From JAWLCQ01 sp041687095 (GTDB lineage Bacteria > Planctomycetota > Phycisphaerae > SM23-33), in contig JAWLCQ010000016.1 in the NCBI GenBank assembly GCA_041687095.1, forward strand, positions 1-46,421: DNA of 46,421 nt, given 5' to 3'. Numbering within the stretch: position 1 is the stretch's first letter; every line of letters begins with the position of its first letter. The notes below the pieces were generated by a model that saw only the letters and a list, made by a program, of their open reading frames with translations, made no database searches and was not told where the DNA came from. Positions 1 through 7,892 of this stretch are shown here, one piece after another. Position numbers and translations under genes: made by a program.

Positions 1-479
1 CCCCGGGGGCTGCGGGGCCGGCGCGCCGGGCGGGCGGTGAGGGGGTCCTCCGATCACCAGCACGCTCCCGAACTCGCCTCGGGCAATGCCCACGGGACAA
101 GCCCCACCGGGGCGGTCCCGTGGGACGGTCCCACGGGGCTGGACAGCGCCCCGTGGGCATTGTCCGCTGCGAGATCGGGAGCAACCGGTCTGCGGGGGTC
201 CCCCTCATCTGTCCCTCGACTTCGCTCGGGACATCTTCTCCCCCGGGGGAGAAGGGTTCGCCTGCGGCGAGAGAAGGCGTAAACGCATGACTTTGCGAAA
301 CTTACGATCCACACCATCCGGATTCCCATTTTCCCCCTTGCCGGAGGGCCGAATCGAGCGTAGAGTTCTGTTCGGCATTTGTACGGTATCCAATCTTTCG
401 TGTCCGGCCGGTCCCCGGGCCTCCCGGGCCTCCGGTTTTCAGTCTTCGGTCGTCCGGTCGTCGGGCGCAGGCGAGCAGT
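1..479. repeat. Non-coding lead region with compound palindromes
   Basis: I see no convincing gene here. The stretch has nested inverted repeats. CAATGCCCACGGG at 84-96 is matched by its reverse complement at 150-162. Inside that pair lies a near-perfect palindrome at 117-137 (CCCGTGGGAC, one base, GTCCCACGGG). A second hairpin, CTTCTCCCCC/GGGGGAGAAG, lies at about 234-253. The open frames crossing this region follow GC-rich codon bias and match nothing I know. The region probably holds the upstream gene's terminator and the promoter of the polymerase cassette, but I could not pick out a credible promoter or LexA box. Confidence 0.55.
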
Positions 480-728
480 ATGAACATCGAATCCATCCAG
501 GAGCCGATCCGCGTCCTGGCGGACTTCTCGAACGGGGCGTGCGCGCCCCTGCGGTTCCGCTGGGGGACGCGGACGTACCGCGTGGACCGCGTCAACGGCC
601 GGTGGATCGACCGGGCGGGCGACGCCCTGGCCCTGCACTACAGCGTGCAGGTCGGAAACGAGACGTTCTACCTCCACCTGGACACAAAGGAGGTGCAGTG
701 GTGGCTGGACAAGGTGATTGCGGATTGA
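480..728 (+). CDS. Small DUF6504-like protein upstream of dinB
   Basis: This 82-residue protein has no signal peptide or membrane segment. It reads as a small beta-rich domain with a central FRWGTRTYRVDRV stretch and a C-terminal FYLHLDTKEVQWWLD stretch. That resembles the DUF6504-type proteins often encoded directly before Y-family polymerases; the family match is from memory and not certain. Its stop codon overlaps the start of dinB, so the two are probably translationally coupled and share a role in lesion bypass. The ATG at 480 has only a weak upstream purine stretch (GGCGAG). No biochemical function can be assigned. Confidence 0.7.
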   Translation: MNIESIQEPIRVLADFSNGACAPLRFRWGTRTYRVDRVNGRWIDRAGDALALHYSVQVGNETFYLHLDTKEVQWWLDKVIAD

Positions 729-1918
729 TTCTGCACATCGACGTCGACGCCTTCTTCGCGTCGGTGGAGCAGTTGCTGATCCCCTCGCTGCGCGGGCGGC
801 CCGTCCTCGTGGGCTCGGGCGTCATCGCCTCGTGCAGCTACGAGGCGAGGAAGCACGGCTGTCGGGCGGGCATGGCCCTGCACGAGGCGCAGCGGGTGTG
901 CCCGGAGGCGGCGGTGCTGGCGGGCGATGCGCAGATCTACCGCTGCTTCGCCGAGCACGTCTGGGCCGTCACCGCCCGCTACGCCGGCGAACTGGAGACG
1001 TACCTCGACGAGGCGTACGGCAACGCGGCCGGGCTGGAGCGGACGTACGGGGACCCGCTCCAACTGGGGCGGTCGCTGCAGCGGGCGGTGCGGGAGGAGG
1101 TGGGGCTGCCGGTCTCCGTCGGGCTGGGGCGCAACCGCATGCTGGCGAAGATCGCCTCGGCGGCGGCGAAGCCCGGGGGCGTGGTGTGGATCGCCCCCGG
1201 CGACGAGGACCGCTTCCTCACCGCCCTGCCGATCCGCAAGCTGCCCGGGGTCGGGCACACGACGGAGCGGCAGTTGCGGGACATGAACATCGCGACCGTC
1301 GGCGACCTGCGCCGCCTGTCGCGCGCGGTGCTGCGCGGGATGTTCGGCCTGCGGGGCGAGGAACTCTACGACCGCGCCCGCGGGGACGACGCCCGCGTCC
1401 TGCGCCCCGAGCGCCTGCCGCGGAGCATCTCCCGCGAGACGACCTTCCACGCCCCCACCTGCGACCTCCGCGAGATCCGCGGGATGATCTCCTATCTCCT
1501 GGAGCGGGCGATGCGGAGCGTCCGCGAGGGCGGCCTGCTCACCGGGGCCGCCGAGCTGCGCATCCGCTACGACGACTGGAAATCCTACGACGCCCAACGG
1601 ACGCTCCCCGCCCCCACCGACGCCGACGAGGACGTGCAGGCGATCCTCGACGACCTGCTGCCCCGCCTCCACACCCGCCGCGTCGCCCTGCGGCACGTGG
1701 GGGTGGTACTGTCGAAGTTCACGCGGGCGAGCGAGCGAGGCCGCCTGTTCGAGTCCGACACCGAACGCCACCATCGCGACCTGCACCGCACGCTGGACGC
1801 GATCCGCGACCGCTATGGCCACGCCGCCGTCGTGTCGGGCCCGTCGATCCACCTGCTCCGCTCGCTGGAGCGCAACGACCACGGGTTCGTCCTGCGCACA
1901 CCGTCGCTGACGAAGTAG
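698..1918 (+). CDS. dinB: DNA polymerase IV, Y-family (DinB)
   Basis: This is a Y-family translesion polymerase of about 406 residues. It copies past damaged bases at low fidelity, without proofreading. The catalytic acidic residues are present: HIDVDAFFASVEQ at the N terminus (first metal-binding Asp) and TYLDEAYGN (the paired Asp-Glu). The helix-hairpin-helix LPGVGHTTERQL and a full little-finger region follow. This makes it a catalytic DinB rather than a catalytically dead ImuB. Two starts are possible. GTG at 698 has an ideal AAGGAGG just upstream. TTG at 725 overlaps the previous stop as TTGA and gives the usual DinB N terminus. It shares an operon with dnaE2 (2430), which suggests a DinB-DnaE2 mutasome in place of the more common ImuA-ImuB-DnaE2. 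Confidence 0.93.
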   Translation: MVAGQGDCGLILHIDVDAFFASVEQLLIPSLRGRPVLVGSGVIASCSYEARKHGCRAGMALHEAQRVCPEAAVLAGDAQIYRCFAEHVWAVTARYAGELETYLDEAYGNAAGLERTYGDPLQLGRSLQRAVREEVGLPVSVGLGRNRMLAKIASAAAKPGGVVWIAPGDEDRFLTALPIRKLPGVGHTTERQLRDMNIATVGDLRRLSRAVLRGMFGLRGEELYDRARGDDARVLRPERLPRSISRETTFHAPTCDLREIRGMISYLLERAMRSVREGGLLTGAAELRIRYDDWKSYDAQRTLPAPTDADEDVQAILDDLLPRLHTRRVALRHVGVVLSKFTRASERGRLFESDTERHHRDLHRTLDAIRDRYGHAAVVSGPSIHLLRSLERNDHGFVLRTPSLTK

Positions 1919-1948
1919 GTGAGAGGTGAGAGGTTAGAGGTTAGAGGG
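1919..1948 (+). repeat. Left arm of heptamer inverted repeat flanking the S23 gene
   Basis: Tandem GGTTAGA/GGTGAGA heptamers begin directly after the dinB stop. The same heptamer recurs in inverted orientation at 2399-2426, just before dnaE2. At least 16 bases (GGTTAGAGGTTAGAGG) can pair perfectly with the right arm, and several registers are possible. In RNA the two arms could form a stem enclosing the four-helix-bundle gene. Confidence 0.85.
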
Positions 1949-2021
1949 TGGCGTTCTAGGGCCGGTTGGAGACGCAGACATCCGTTGAAATGCGAAGACC
2001 GATTGCGAAAAGGAGAGACGC

Positions 2022-2393
2022 ATGGCGAAGGTGTCACGGGTTGGGGATCTGAAGGTGTATCGGCGGCTCGTGGAAATGCATCTGCGCGTGCATGAGCTTT
2101 CGCTGACGTTCCCGAAGTTCGAGATGTACGAGTTGGGTTCACAGGTGCGCCGAGCGTCAAACTCCGCTCCAGCGAACGTGGCCGAAGGCTTCAACAACAA
2201 ACACCGAAACATCTACCTCGAAACGATCAGCAGGGCTCTTGGCGAAATCCGCGAAACGCAGCATCACCTGATGATCGCTTTCCGCAAGCAGTACCTCGAC
2301 CAGGCAACGTACGAAGAACTCGTGCAGGAGTACAACGAGTGCAGCCGCATGCTCCGCGCAATCGATCGGTCCATAGGAGGCGCATGTTCGTGA
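2022..2393 (+). CDS. Four helix bundle protein (S23/IVS-encoded family)
   Basis: This 123-residue all-helical protein belongs to the family first found in intervening sequences of 23S rRNA (ribosomal S23/IVP) and related to Avd of diversity-generating retroelements. Family signatures are ELGSQVRRASNSAPANVAEG and the following YLETISRALGEIRETQ helix. These proteins form pentameric barrels and bind nucleic acid in the Avd case; the function of stand-alone copies is unknown. The ATG has a good AGGAGA upstream. Codon use is less GC-rich than in dinB and dnaE2, so the gene looks inserted between two operon partners. Inverted heptamer repeats flank it, which resembles the stem of an rRNA IVS element. 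Confidence 0.9.
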   Translation: MAKVSRVGDLKVYRRLVEMHLRVHELSLTFPKFEMYELGSQVRRASNSAPANVAEGFNNKHRNIYLETISRALGEIRETQHHLMIAFRKQYLDQATYEELVQEYNECSRMLRAIDRSIGGACS

Positions 2394-2398
2394 GTTCT

Positions 2399-2426
2399 CT
2401 CACCTCTAACCTCTAACCTCTAACCT
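2399..2426 (+). repeat. Right arm of heptamer inverted repeat
   Basis: Tandem CCTCTAA heptamers (three and a half copies) end four bases before the dnaE2 GTG start. They are the inverted complement of the array at 1919-1948. They occupy the place where a Shine-Dalgarno sequence for dnaE2 would be expected, so dnaE2 has no recognisable ribosome binding site. Confidence 0.85.
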
Positions 2427-2429
2427 TCC

Positions 2430-5400
2430 GTGATCGCCAACGACGACAACCCGATCGTCCCCCTCCACGTCCGCAGCGGATACTCGCTCGCCCGCGGGAC
2501 CGTGCTGCCGGAGCGCCTCGTTGCGCTTGCGCGGGGGATGGGGCATGCGGCGCTCGCGCTGACGGACGTCAACGGCCTGTACGGGGCGCCGGTCTTCTGG
2601 GACGCCGCGACCGCCGCCGACGTTCAGCCGCTCATCGGCGCCGAACTGCTCGACGCGCAGGGCCATTCCCTCGTCGCACTCGTCTGCGAGGACGTCGGGT
2701 ACGAGAACCTCTGCCGCGTTCTCACGCGCATCCACTGCGAGGAGGGCTTCTCCCTCCCCCACCGCCTCGCGGAGTTCCAGGATGGGCTGCAGTTCGTCCT
2801 GACCCACTTGGACGCGGAAAACGGTTCCGAAACATCCAGAAGCGGTGGCAGTATTCCCAAAGCCCCCCGACTGCGTCGGGGGGATCCCTCGGAAATCCAG
2901 CAGGAGTCCACAGGGCGCTCTGAAGTATCCCCCCGACGCAGTCGGGGGGCTTGGGAAAAGAACACGAAGGAACGCGGAAATGAATTCCCGTTCCCCGATC
3001 TCGATCCCGATCGCGTCTGGATGGGCGTGGACCCTGGAATGCAGAGCGAACCCGAAATTCACGCGCGGTGCGCGATCGCGGAGGCGATGGGCATCCCCAT
3101 CGTCGCAACCGCAACCGCCCTCCTGCCCGACCCCGCCGACCTCGACCTCGCCCACGTCCTGACGGCGATCCGGATGGGAACGGTCCTCGACGGCGAGCCG
3201 GAAAAATGGGGACTGGCTCCGGAGCGGCGCGCCGTTGGCCGCGGAGGTGCCTGTCCCCATTTTTCCGGCGGTTCCCCCGCAACTCCGCGGAAAAGGGGAC
3301 AGGCACCTGCGGGGCGAACAGCATGCCCCTCCGGAGCCAGTCCCCTTTTCCGCTCCTCCGCCTTCCCGCCCGGAAGTGAAGTTGGGACCTTTGAACCGTC
3401 CGCCGTTCACCGAGGACGCCCCCGAGAACAGTCTAAAACAACCCCCTCTTCTCCGCGCCTCCGCGCCTCTGCGGCCCATTCTTCCGAGGCCTCCGTTTTG
3501 AATTTCGGTCCTTCGGATTTCGAATTTGTTTCGGATTTCGGGCTTCGGATTTCGGATTTCCGCCCCGTGGGCGGCACCCTCCGCCCTCCCGCCGTCCTCC
3601 GCCACCAACTGGCCCATCTCCCCCAGGCGATCACCAACAACCGCCGGCTCGTCGAGCGGTGTTCGGGCTTCCGCCTCCGCCCGCGGATGGCGGTGTTCCC
3701 GCGGTTCGACTGCACGCTTGGGCGGAGCGTTCGCGAGGAGCTTCGCCACCGCTGCCGCGAGGGCGTGCGGTGGCGGTACGGGGAACTGCCCGCCCCCCCC
3801 GTCGAGGCCCGCATCGAGCGCGAGCTGCGGGTCATCGAACGCATGGGCTTCAGCGAGTACTTCCTCGTCGTCTGGGACATCGTCCGCCACGCCCGCTCGC
3901 TCGGGGCCCCCGTCGCCGGGCGCGGCAGCGGGGCCAGCTCCCTCGTCGCCTACGTCCTGGGCATCACCAACGTCTGCCCCGTCGCCCTGAACATCCCCTT
4001 CGAGCGGTTCCTCCACGAGAAGCGCCAGGACTTCCCCGACCTCGACATCGACTTCTGCTGGCGGATCCGCGACGACGTCATCGACTACGCCTTCGCCCGC
4101 TGGGGCCACGACCGCGTCGCCATGGTCTGCACGCACAACTGCTTCCAGCCCCGCTCCGCCCTCCGCGAGGCGGCCAAGGCGATGGGGTTCTCCGACGAAC
4201 AGATCTCCGCCGGGCGGGCGCTGGAGAGCGACCCGCGCTTCGCCCGCGTCCGCGACCTCGCCCGCCGCCTCGTCGGCCTGCCGCACCTGCTGTCCGTGCA
4301 TCCCGGAGGCATCGTCATCGGGCGAAAGCCCATCGACCACTACGCCCCCCTCCAGGTCGCCGCCAAAGGCGTGCGGATCACGCAGTACGACAAGGACGGC
4401 GTCGAGGCGATGGGCCTGGTCAAGCTCGATCTGCTGGGCAACCGCAACCTCTCCACCATCCACGCCGCCGCCCAGCTCGTCCGCACCCGCACGGGCGAAC
4501 CCCTCGACGTCGAGGCCCTGCCCCCCGACGATCCGCGGACGCTCTCGCTGCTCCGGTCGGCCGACACGCTCGGGTGCAACCAGCTCGAGAGCCCCGCCAT
4601 GCGGAACCTCCTGCAGATGATGCAGCCCGCGGGTCTGCGGGACGTGATGAAGGCCCTGGCGCTGATCCGCCCGGGGGCGGCGAGCCTCGGGATGAAGGAG
4701 GCCTTCATCCGCCGCCACCGCCGCCTCGACCCCGTCCCCCCGGGCTGGCCCGCCACCGATTCGCTGCTACACGATACCCACGGGATCATGCTCTACGAGG
4801 ACGACGTCATGCTGACGGCCGCGGCGCTGCTCGACAGCGACCTGCCCACGGGCGACCGCTTCCGCAAGGCCGTCCAGAAGTGCCGCGACGACACCGAGCG
4901 CTTGCGCCTCTCGCGCGAGTTCCTCACCCGCGCGCGGGCGGCCGGGGCCCCGGACGACTGCGCCCGCTCGCTGTGGGTGCAGATGGCGAAGTTCAACGCC
5001 TACTCCTTCTGCCGCGCCCACGCGGCCAGCTACGCCCTGCTCGCCTACGCCGGGGCGTACCTCAAGGCCCACCACCCGCTGGAGTTCTGGACGGCGGCCC
5101 TCAACAACAACCAGAGCATGTACGCCCCGCGGACGTACGTCGACGCCGCCCGCCGCGCCGGCGTCCGCTTCCTCCTGCCCGACGCCAACCGCTCGCTCGC
5201 GGAGTTCGCCCCCGAGGGCCACGCCATCCGCACGGGCCTGAACTTCGTGGACGGGCTGGGGGCGGTGGGCGCGGAGCGGATCCTCGACGCCCGCGAACGC
5301 GGGGGCCCCTTCGCGTCGCTCACCGACTTCCTCCTCCGCGCCCGCCTCGGGGCCGAGGAGGCCCGCGCGCTGGTGCTCTGCGGGGCCCTCGACTTCACGC

Positions 5401-5993
5401 ACCGCAACCGCCCCACGCTGATGATGGAACTCAACCTGTTCTTCCGTGTGGGCCCGGGACGGGGGGGACCCGCACCCGCCCCGCTGCTGTCCGTCCCCGC
5501 CCCCGTCTTCCCCGACCCCCCGGGCGACTACGACGAGCGGCGGAAGATCCTCGACGAGTTCCGCATCCTGGGCCTCTCGCTCCGCCTCCACACCCTGGAG
5601 CTGTACCGCCCGCTGCTGCAGGGCGTGGTGGACGGGGACTTCCGCGACCTCCGCGGCCGCGTGGGCAAGCCCATCCGCCTGGCGGGCATGCTCGAGGCCC
5701 TGCGCACCACGCGGACCGAGCGCGGGGACACCATGATGTTCCTCACGCTCAGCGACGAGCACGGACTCTTCGAGGCCACCGTCTTCCCCGACGCGCTGCG
5801 GCGAACGCGGACGCGTTTCGACCGCTACGGACCCTACGTGGTGGCGGGGCGCGTGGAGGAGCAGTATGGGGCGTTGAATGTGGCGGTGGAGGAGGTGTGG
5901 ACGGTGGGTGAGGATTCGCTCGCGACCGTCGCGGGTGCGGAAGTCCGCACGCTCTACCCGCACGCGATATCGCATGCGGGGCGGGAGGGATAG
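2430..5993 (+). CDS. dnaE2: Error-prone DNA polymerase III alpha subunit (DnaE2/ImuC)
   Basis: This is a C-family replicative-type polymerase used in induced mutagenesis. Order: PHP-like domain (about residues 5-400), palm with catalytic DLDIDF near 537-542, fingers, helix-hairpin-helix region (GLNFVDGLGAVGAERIL), and a C-terminal OB fold. At 1187 residues it is 100-150 longer than usual. The excess is two in-frame blocks of intergenic-type repeat DNA inside the PHP domain, at about residues 132-186 and 257-380. Both blocks stay open. The PHP metal-binding histidines look lost: HVRSGYS replaces the usual HxH, and ALTDVNG replaces ALTDHDG. The GTG start at 2430 lacks a Shine-Dalgarno. The polymerase half is intact, so activity is plausible. 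Confidence 0.92.
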   Translation: MIANDDNPIVPLHVRSGYSLARGTVLPERLVALARGMGHAALALTDVNGLYGAPVFWDAATAADVQPLIGAELLDAQGHSLVALVCEDVGYENLCRVLTRIHCEEGFSLPHRLAEFQDGLQFVLTHLDAENGSETSRSGGSIPKAPRLRRGDPSEIQQESTGRSEVSPRRSRGAWEKNTKERGNEFPFPDLDPDRVWMGVDPGMQSEPEIHARCAIAEAMGIPIVATATALLPDPADLDLAHVLTAIRMGTVLDGEPEKWGLAPERRAVGRGGACPHFSGGSPATPRKRGQAPAGRTACPSGASPLFRSSAFPPGSEVGTFEPSAVHRGRPREQSKTTPSSPRLRASAAHSSEASVLNFGPSDFEFVSDFGLRISDFRPVGGTLRPPAVLRHQLAHLPQAITNNRRLVERCSGFRLRPRMAVFPRFDCTLGRSVREELRHRCREGVRWRYGELPAPPVEARIERELRVIERMGFSEYFLVVWDIVRHARSLGAPVAGRGSGASSLVAYVLGITNVCPVALNIPFERFLHEKRQDFPDLDIDFCWRIRDDVIDYAFARWGHDRVAMVCTHNCFQPRSALREAAKAMGFSDEQISAGRALESDPRFARVRDLARRLVGLPHLLSVHPGGIVIGRKPIDHYAPLQVAAKGVRITQYDKDGVEAMGLVKLDLLGNRNLSTIHAAAQLVRTRTGEPLDVEALPPDDPRTLSLLRSADTLGCNQLESPAMRNLLQMMQPAGLRDVMKALALIRPGAASLGMKEAFIRRHRRLDPVPPGWPATDSLLHDTHGIMLYEDDVMLTAAALLDSDLPTGDRFRKAVQKCRDDTERLRLSREFLTRARAAGAPDDCARSLWVQMAKFNAYSFCRAHAASYALLAYAGAYLKAHHPLEFWTAALNNNQSMYAPRTYVDAARRAGVRFLLPDANRSLAEFAPEGHAIRTGLNFVDGLGAVGAERILDARERGGPFASLTDFLLRARLGAEEARALVLCGALDFTHRNRPTLMMELNLFFRVGPGRGGPAPAPLLSVPAPVFPDPPGDYDERRKILDEFRILGLSLRLHTLELYRPLLQGVVDGDFRDLRGRVGKPIRLAGMLEALRTTRTERGDTMMFLTLSDEHGLFEATVFPDALRRTRTRFDRYGPYVVAGRVEEQYGALNVAVEEVWTVGEDSLATVAGAEVRTLYPHAISHAGREG
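2857..2956 (+). repeat. Paired palindromic repeat (GACTGCGTC family) inside dnaE2
   Basis: Two inverted copies of a hairpin (CCCCCCGAC, TGC, GTCGGGGGG) lie about 40 bp apart within the dnaE2 reading frame. Related copies are found in non-coding DNA at 20046-20145 and at 42257-42290, so this is a dispersed repeat family and not native PHP coding sequence. Confidence 0.85.
3200..3352 (+). repeat. Paired REP-like element (GGGGACTGGCTCC / GGTGCCTGTCCCC) inside dnaE2
   Basis: Two inverted copies of a palindromic unit lie back to back. The first runs from GGGGACTGGCTCC (3208) to GGTGCCTGTCCCC (3246-3258). The second runs from GGGGACAGGCACC (3295) to GGAGCCAGTCCCC (3333-3345). The same unit occurs in the non-coding region at 35553-35604. 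Here it is translated as part of dnaE2. Confidence 0.85.
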
Positions 5994-6259
5994 GATGATC
6001 GTGGACGCTGGACACGTGGGAACGGACGCCAAATGGCAAGCCTGGGCAAGGGCACAAGGCAAGTTCCGCGGAGCACGCCCGGTCAACGCTTGCGATTTGG
6101 CGTCCGTTGAGCAACGTCCCGACGATCCTCTTTCACCGCAAAGATCGCAAAGGACGCAAAGAGAAAAAGAGGGACAGGTACAGATGGGAAGCATTCCTCC
6201 CTTTGCGTTCTTTGCGACCTTTGCGGTGAAATGAAAGAACCTACACAGGTGAGACGCGC
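5994..6259 (+). repeat. Intergenic inverted repeats between dnaE2 and the DUF72 gene
   Basis: There is no gene here. Two inverted-repeat pairs are visible. GGACGCCAAAT near 6025 pairs with ATTTGGCGTCC near 6096. A larger pair follows, TTTCACCGCAAAG near 6130 against CTTTGCGGTGAAA near 6221. Its internal GCAAAG spacing is a pattern seen in many dispersed intergenic repeats. Confidence 0.75.
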
Positions 6260-7045
6260 ATGACCGCACCGGACAAATACATCATCGGTACCAGCGGATA
6301 CTCGTTCGCCGACTGGGTGGGCCCCTTCTACCCGCCCGGGACGAAGTCCACCGACATGCTCCCGCTGTACGCCCAGCGGTTCGCGACGGTCGAGGTGAAC
6401 TACACCTACTACCGCATGCCCAGCGAGCGGACGATGGCGTCGCTGGTGCGGCGGACCCCGGGCGGGTTCGACTTCTGGGTCAAGGCCAACTCGGCCCTCA
6501 CGCACGAGCGCGACCGCAAGCCCGCCGGAGCGTTCCTCGCCGCCCTCGCACCGCTCCGCGAAGCGAAGCGCCTCGCGGGCGTGCTGCTGCAGTTCCCCCA
6601 ATCCTTCCACCGCACCGTCGAAAACCGCAAGTACCTCGCCGCCCTCGCCGACGACCTCCGCCCCGACCCGCTCCCCCTCGCCGTCGAGTTCCGCCACCGC
6701 TCCTGGGAGCACCCCTCAACGCTCGACGGCCTGCGGGACCGCGACCTCACGCTCGTGGTCCCCGACGTCCCGGACATCCCCGACCTCTACCACGCCCCCC
6801 CCGCCGCCACCAACGCCACCGGCTACCTCCGCCTGCACTCCCGCAACCCCACCCTCTGGTACGCCGGAGCGGCCGAGCGCTACGACTACTCCTACAGCCA
6901 GGACGAGCTGCGGACCCTGCTCGCCGAGTGGTCAGCCGTCGAGCAGAAAGTGGACCGCATCTACGCCTTCTTCAACAACTGCCACCGCGCCCAAGCCGCC
7001 CAAAACGCCGAAGCCTTCCGCCGCCTCCTGGAGCAGATCGAGTGA
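6260..7045 (+). CDS. DUF72 domain protein (YecE family)
   Basis: This 261-residue cytoplasmic protein spans the whole DUF72/YecE family, a TIM-barrel fold of unknown function. Recognisable family elements are the N-terminal IIGTSGYSFADWVGPFYP, the central VLLQFPQSFHRT, the AVEFRHRSW strand, the GYLRLHSRN motif, and the C-terminal YAFFNNCHRAQAAQNA. The ATG start has AGGTGAG eight bases upstream. It stands alone between two repeat blocks, so context says little. Some genomes place DUF72 genes next to DNA-repair genes, as here, but no function can be inferred from that. Confidence 0.9.
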   Translation: MTAPDKYIIGTSGYSFADWVGPFYPPGTKSTDMLPLYAQRFATVEVNYTYYRMPSERTMASLVRRTPGGFDFWVKANSALTHERDRKPAGAFLAALAPLREAKRLAGVLLQFPQSFHRTVENRKYLAALADDLRPDPLPLAVEFRHRSWEHPSTLDGLRDRDLTLVVPDVPDIPDLYHAPPAATNATGYLRLHSRNPTLWYAGAAERYDYSYSQDELRTLLAEWSAVEQKVDRIYAFFNNCHRAQAAQNAEAFRRLLEQIE

Positions 7046-7071
7046 TCCCAGCCACACACGCAATCCCAAGA

Positions 7072-7148
7072 ATGAGCAGGGATGAACACAGATGAACGCA
7101 GATGGGAGCGGCAACCTCTCTTCCATCTGTGTTCATCTGCGTTCATCC
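7072..7148 (+). repeat. Inverted repeat GATGAACACAGATGAACGCA
   Basis: A 25 bp arm near 7080-7104 is repeated in inverse orientation near 7122-7146, forming a long hairpin downstream of the DUF72 gene. A half copy of the same unit ends the window at 46341-46362. Confidence 0.8.
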
Positions 7149-7201
7149 CCGCGGATGTTCAGGATCAGTCTTTGGAGCCTTCTTTGTGAAGGAGCAGACC
7201 C

Positions 7202-7882
7202 GTGAGCCCAGACGCCCCCGACCGCATCCCCCCCTCCCCCGCCGCCGACGCGGCCGCTTCGCCGCCGCCCCCGCCGGCTGACGCCGCGGATATCCCGCTC
7301 GTCGAGGCCGCCCTCGAACTCGCCCGGCGGTGCCGCTACGAACGCGAGCACACCCACCAGGTGACGCGCCTCGCCCTGGCGCTGTTCGATGAACTGCGGG
7401 ACCTGCACGGGTTGGGGCCGCGCGAGCGGGTCTGGCTGCACCTGGCGGCCCTGCTGCACGACATCGGGTGGATCGAGGGGCAGAAGGGCCACCACAAGAC
7501 GGCACTGCGGATCATCCGCGAGGACCCCGCCCTGCCGCTGGACGCCCGCGAGCGGAACGTCGTGGGCTCGATCGCGCGGTACCACCGCAAGGCCCTGCCC
7601 GACGAGAAGCACGGGCACTGGAACGAACTGTCGGAGGCGGACCGCCCGAAGGTCGCCCGCCTCGCCGCGATCCTCCGCGTCGCGGACGGGCTCGACCGAA
7701 CGCACCGCTCGGTCGTCCGCGGTGTGACCTGCCGCGTCGAGGACGCTCGCGTGACGATCCGCTGCACCGTCGCCGCCGACGCGGGGCCCGAACTGGCGAT
7801 GGCCGACGAGAAGGGCGACCTGCTGCGAAACGCGTTCGGCCGAAAGCTGAGACTGGAAACGGAGGGGCCGGTCGGGGGATAA
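7202..7882 (+). CDS. HD-domain protein, Ppx/GppA C-terminal-like
   Basis: This 226-residue cytoplasmic protein has a low-complexity Pro/Ala N terminus followed by an HD phosphohydrolase domain. HTHQVTRLAL and HLAALLHDIGWIEG carry the metal-binding His and His-Asp, and HHKTALRII and ARYHRKALP supply further histidines. LAAILRVADGLDRTHR closes the domain. The same motifs occur in the C-terminal half of the next protein (Ppx/GppA), so this looks like a free-standing relative of that domain. The GTG start has AAGGAG ten bases upstream. Its stop lies 10 bp before ppx, making it the first gene of a polyphosphate operon. A role in nucleotide or polyphosphate hydrolysis is inferred from neighbours only. 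Confidence 0.85.
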   Translation: MSPDAPDRIPPSPAADAAASPPPPPADAADIPLVEAALELARRCRYEREHTHQVTRLALALFDELRDLHGLGPRERVWLHLAALLHDIGWIEGQKGHHKTALRIIREDPALPLDARERNVVGSIARYHRKALPDEKHGHWNELSEADRPKVARLAAILRVADGLDRTHRSVVRGVTCRVEDARVTIRCTVAADAGPELAMADEKGDLLRNAFGRKLRLETEGPVGG

Positions 7883-7892
7883 TGGCCGCATC

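Noticed and set aside
296..479. LexA/SOS box before dinB
   Set aside because: No convincing palindrome of a known LexA type; scattered GTTC motifs are not properly spaced.
2022..2393. Diversity-generating retroelement (Avd-like gene)
   Set aside because: No reverse transcriptase, template or variable repeat nearby; it fits the S23/IVS family better.
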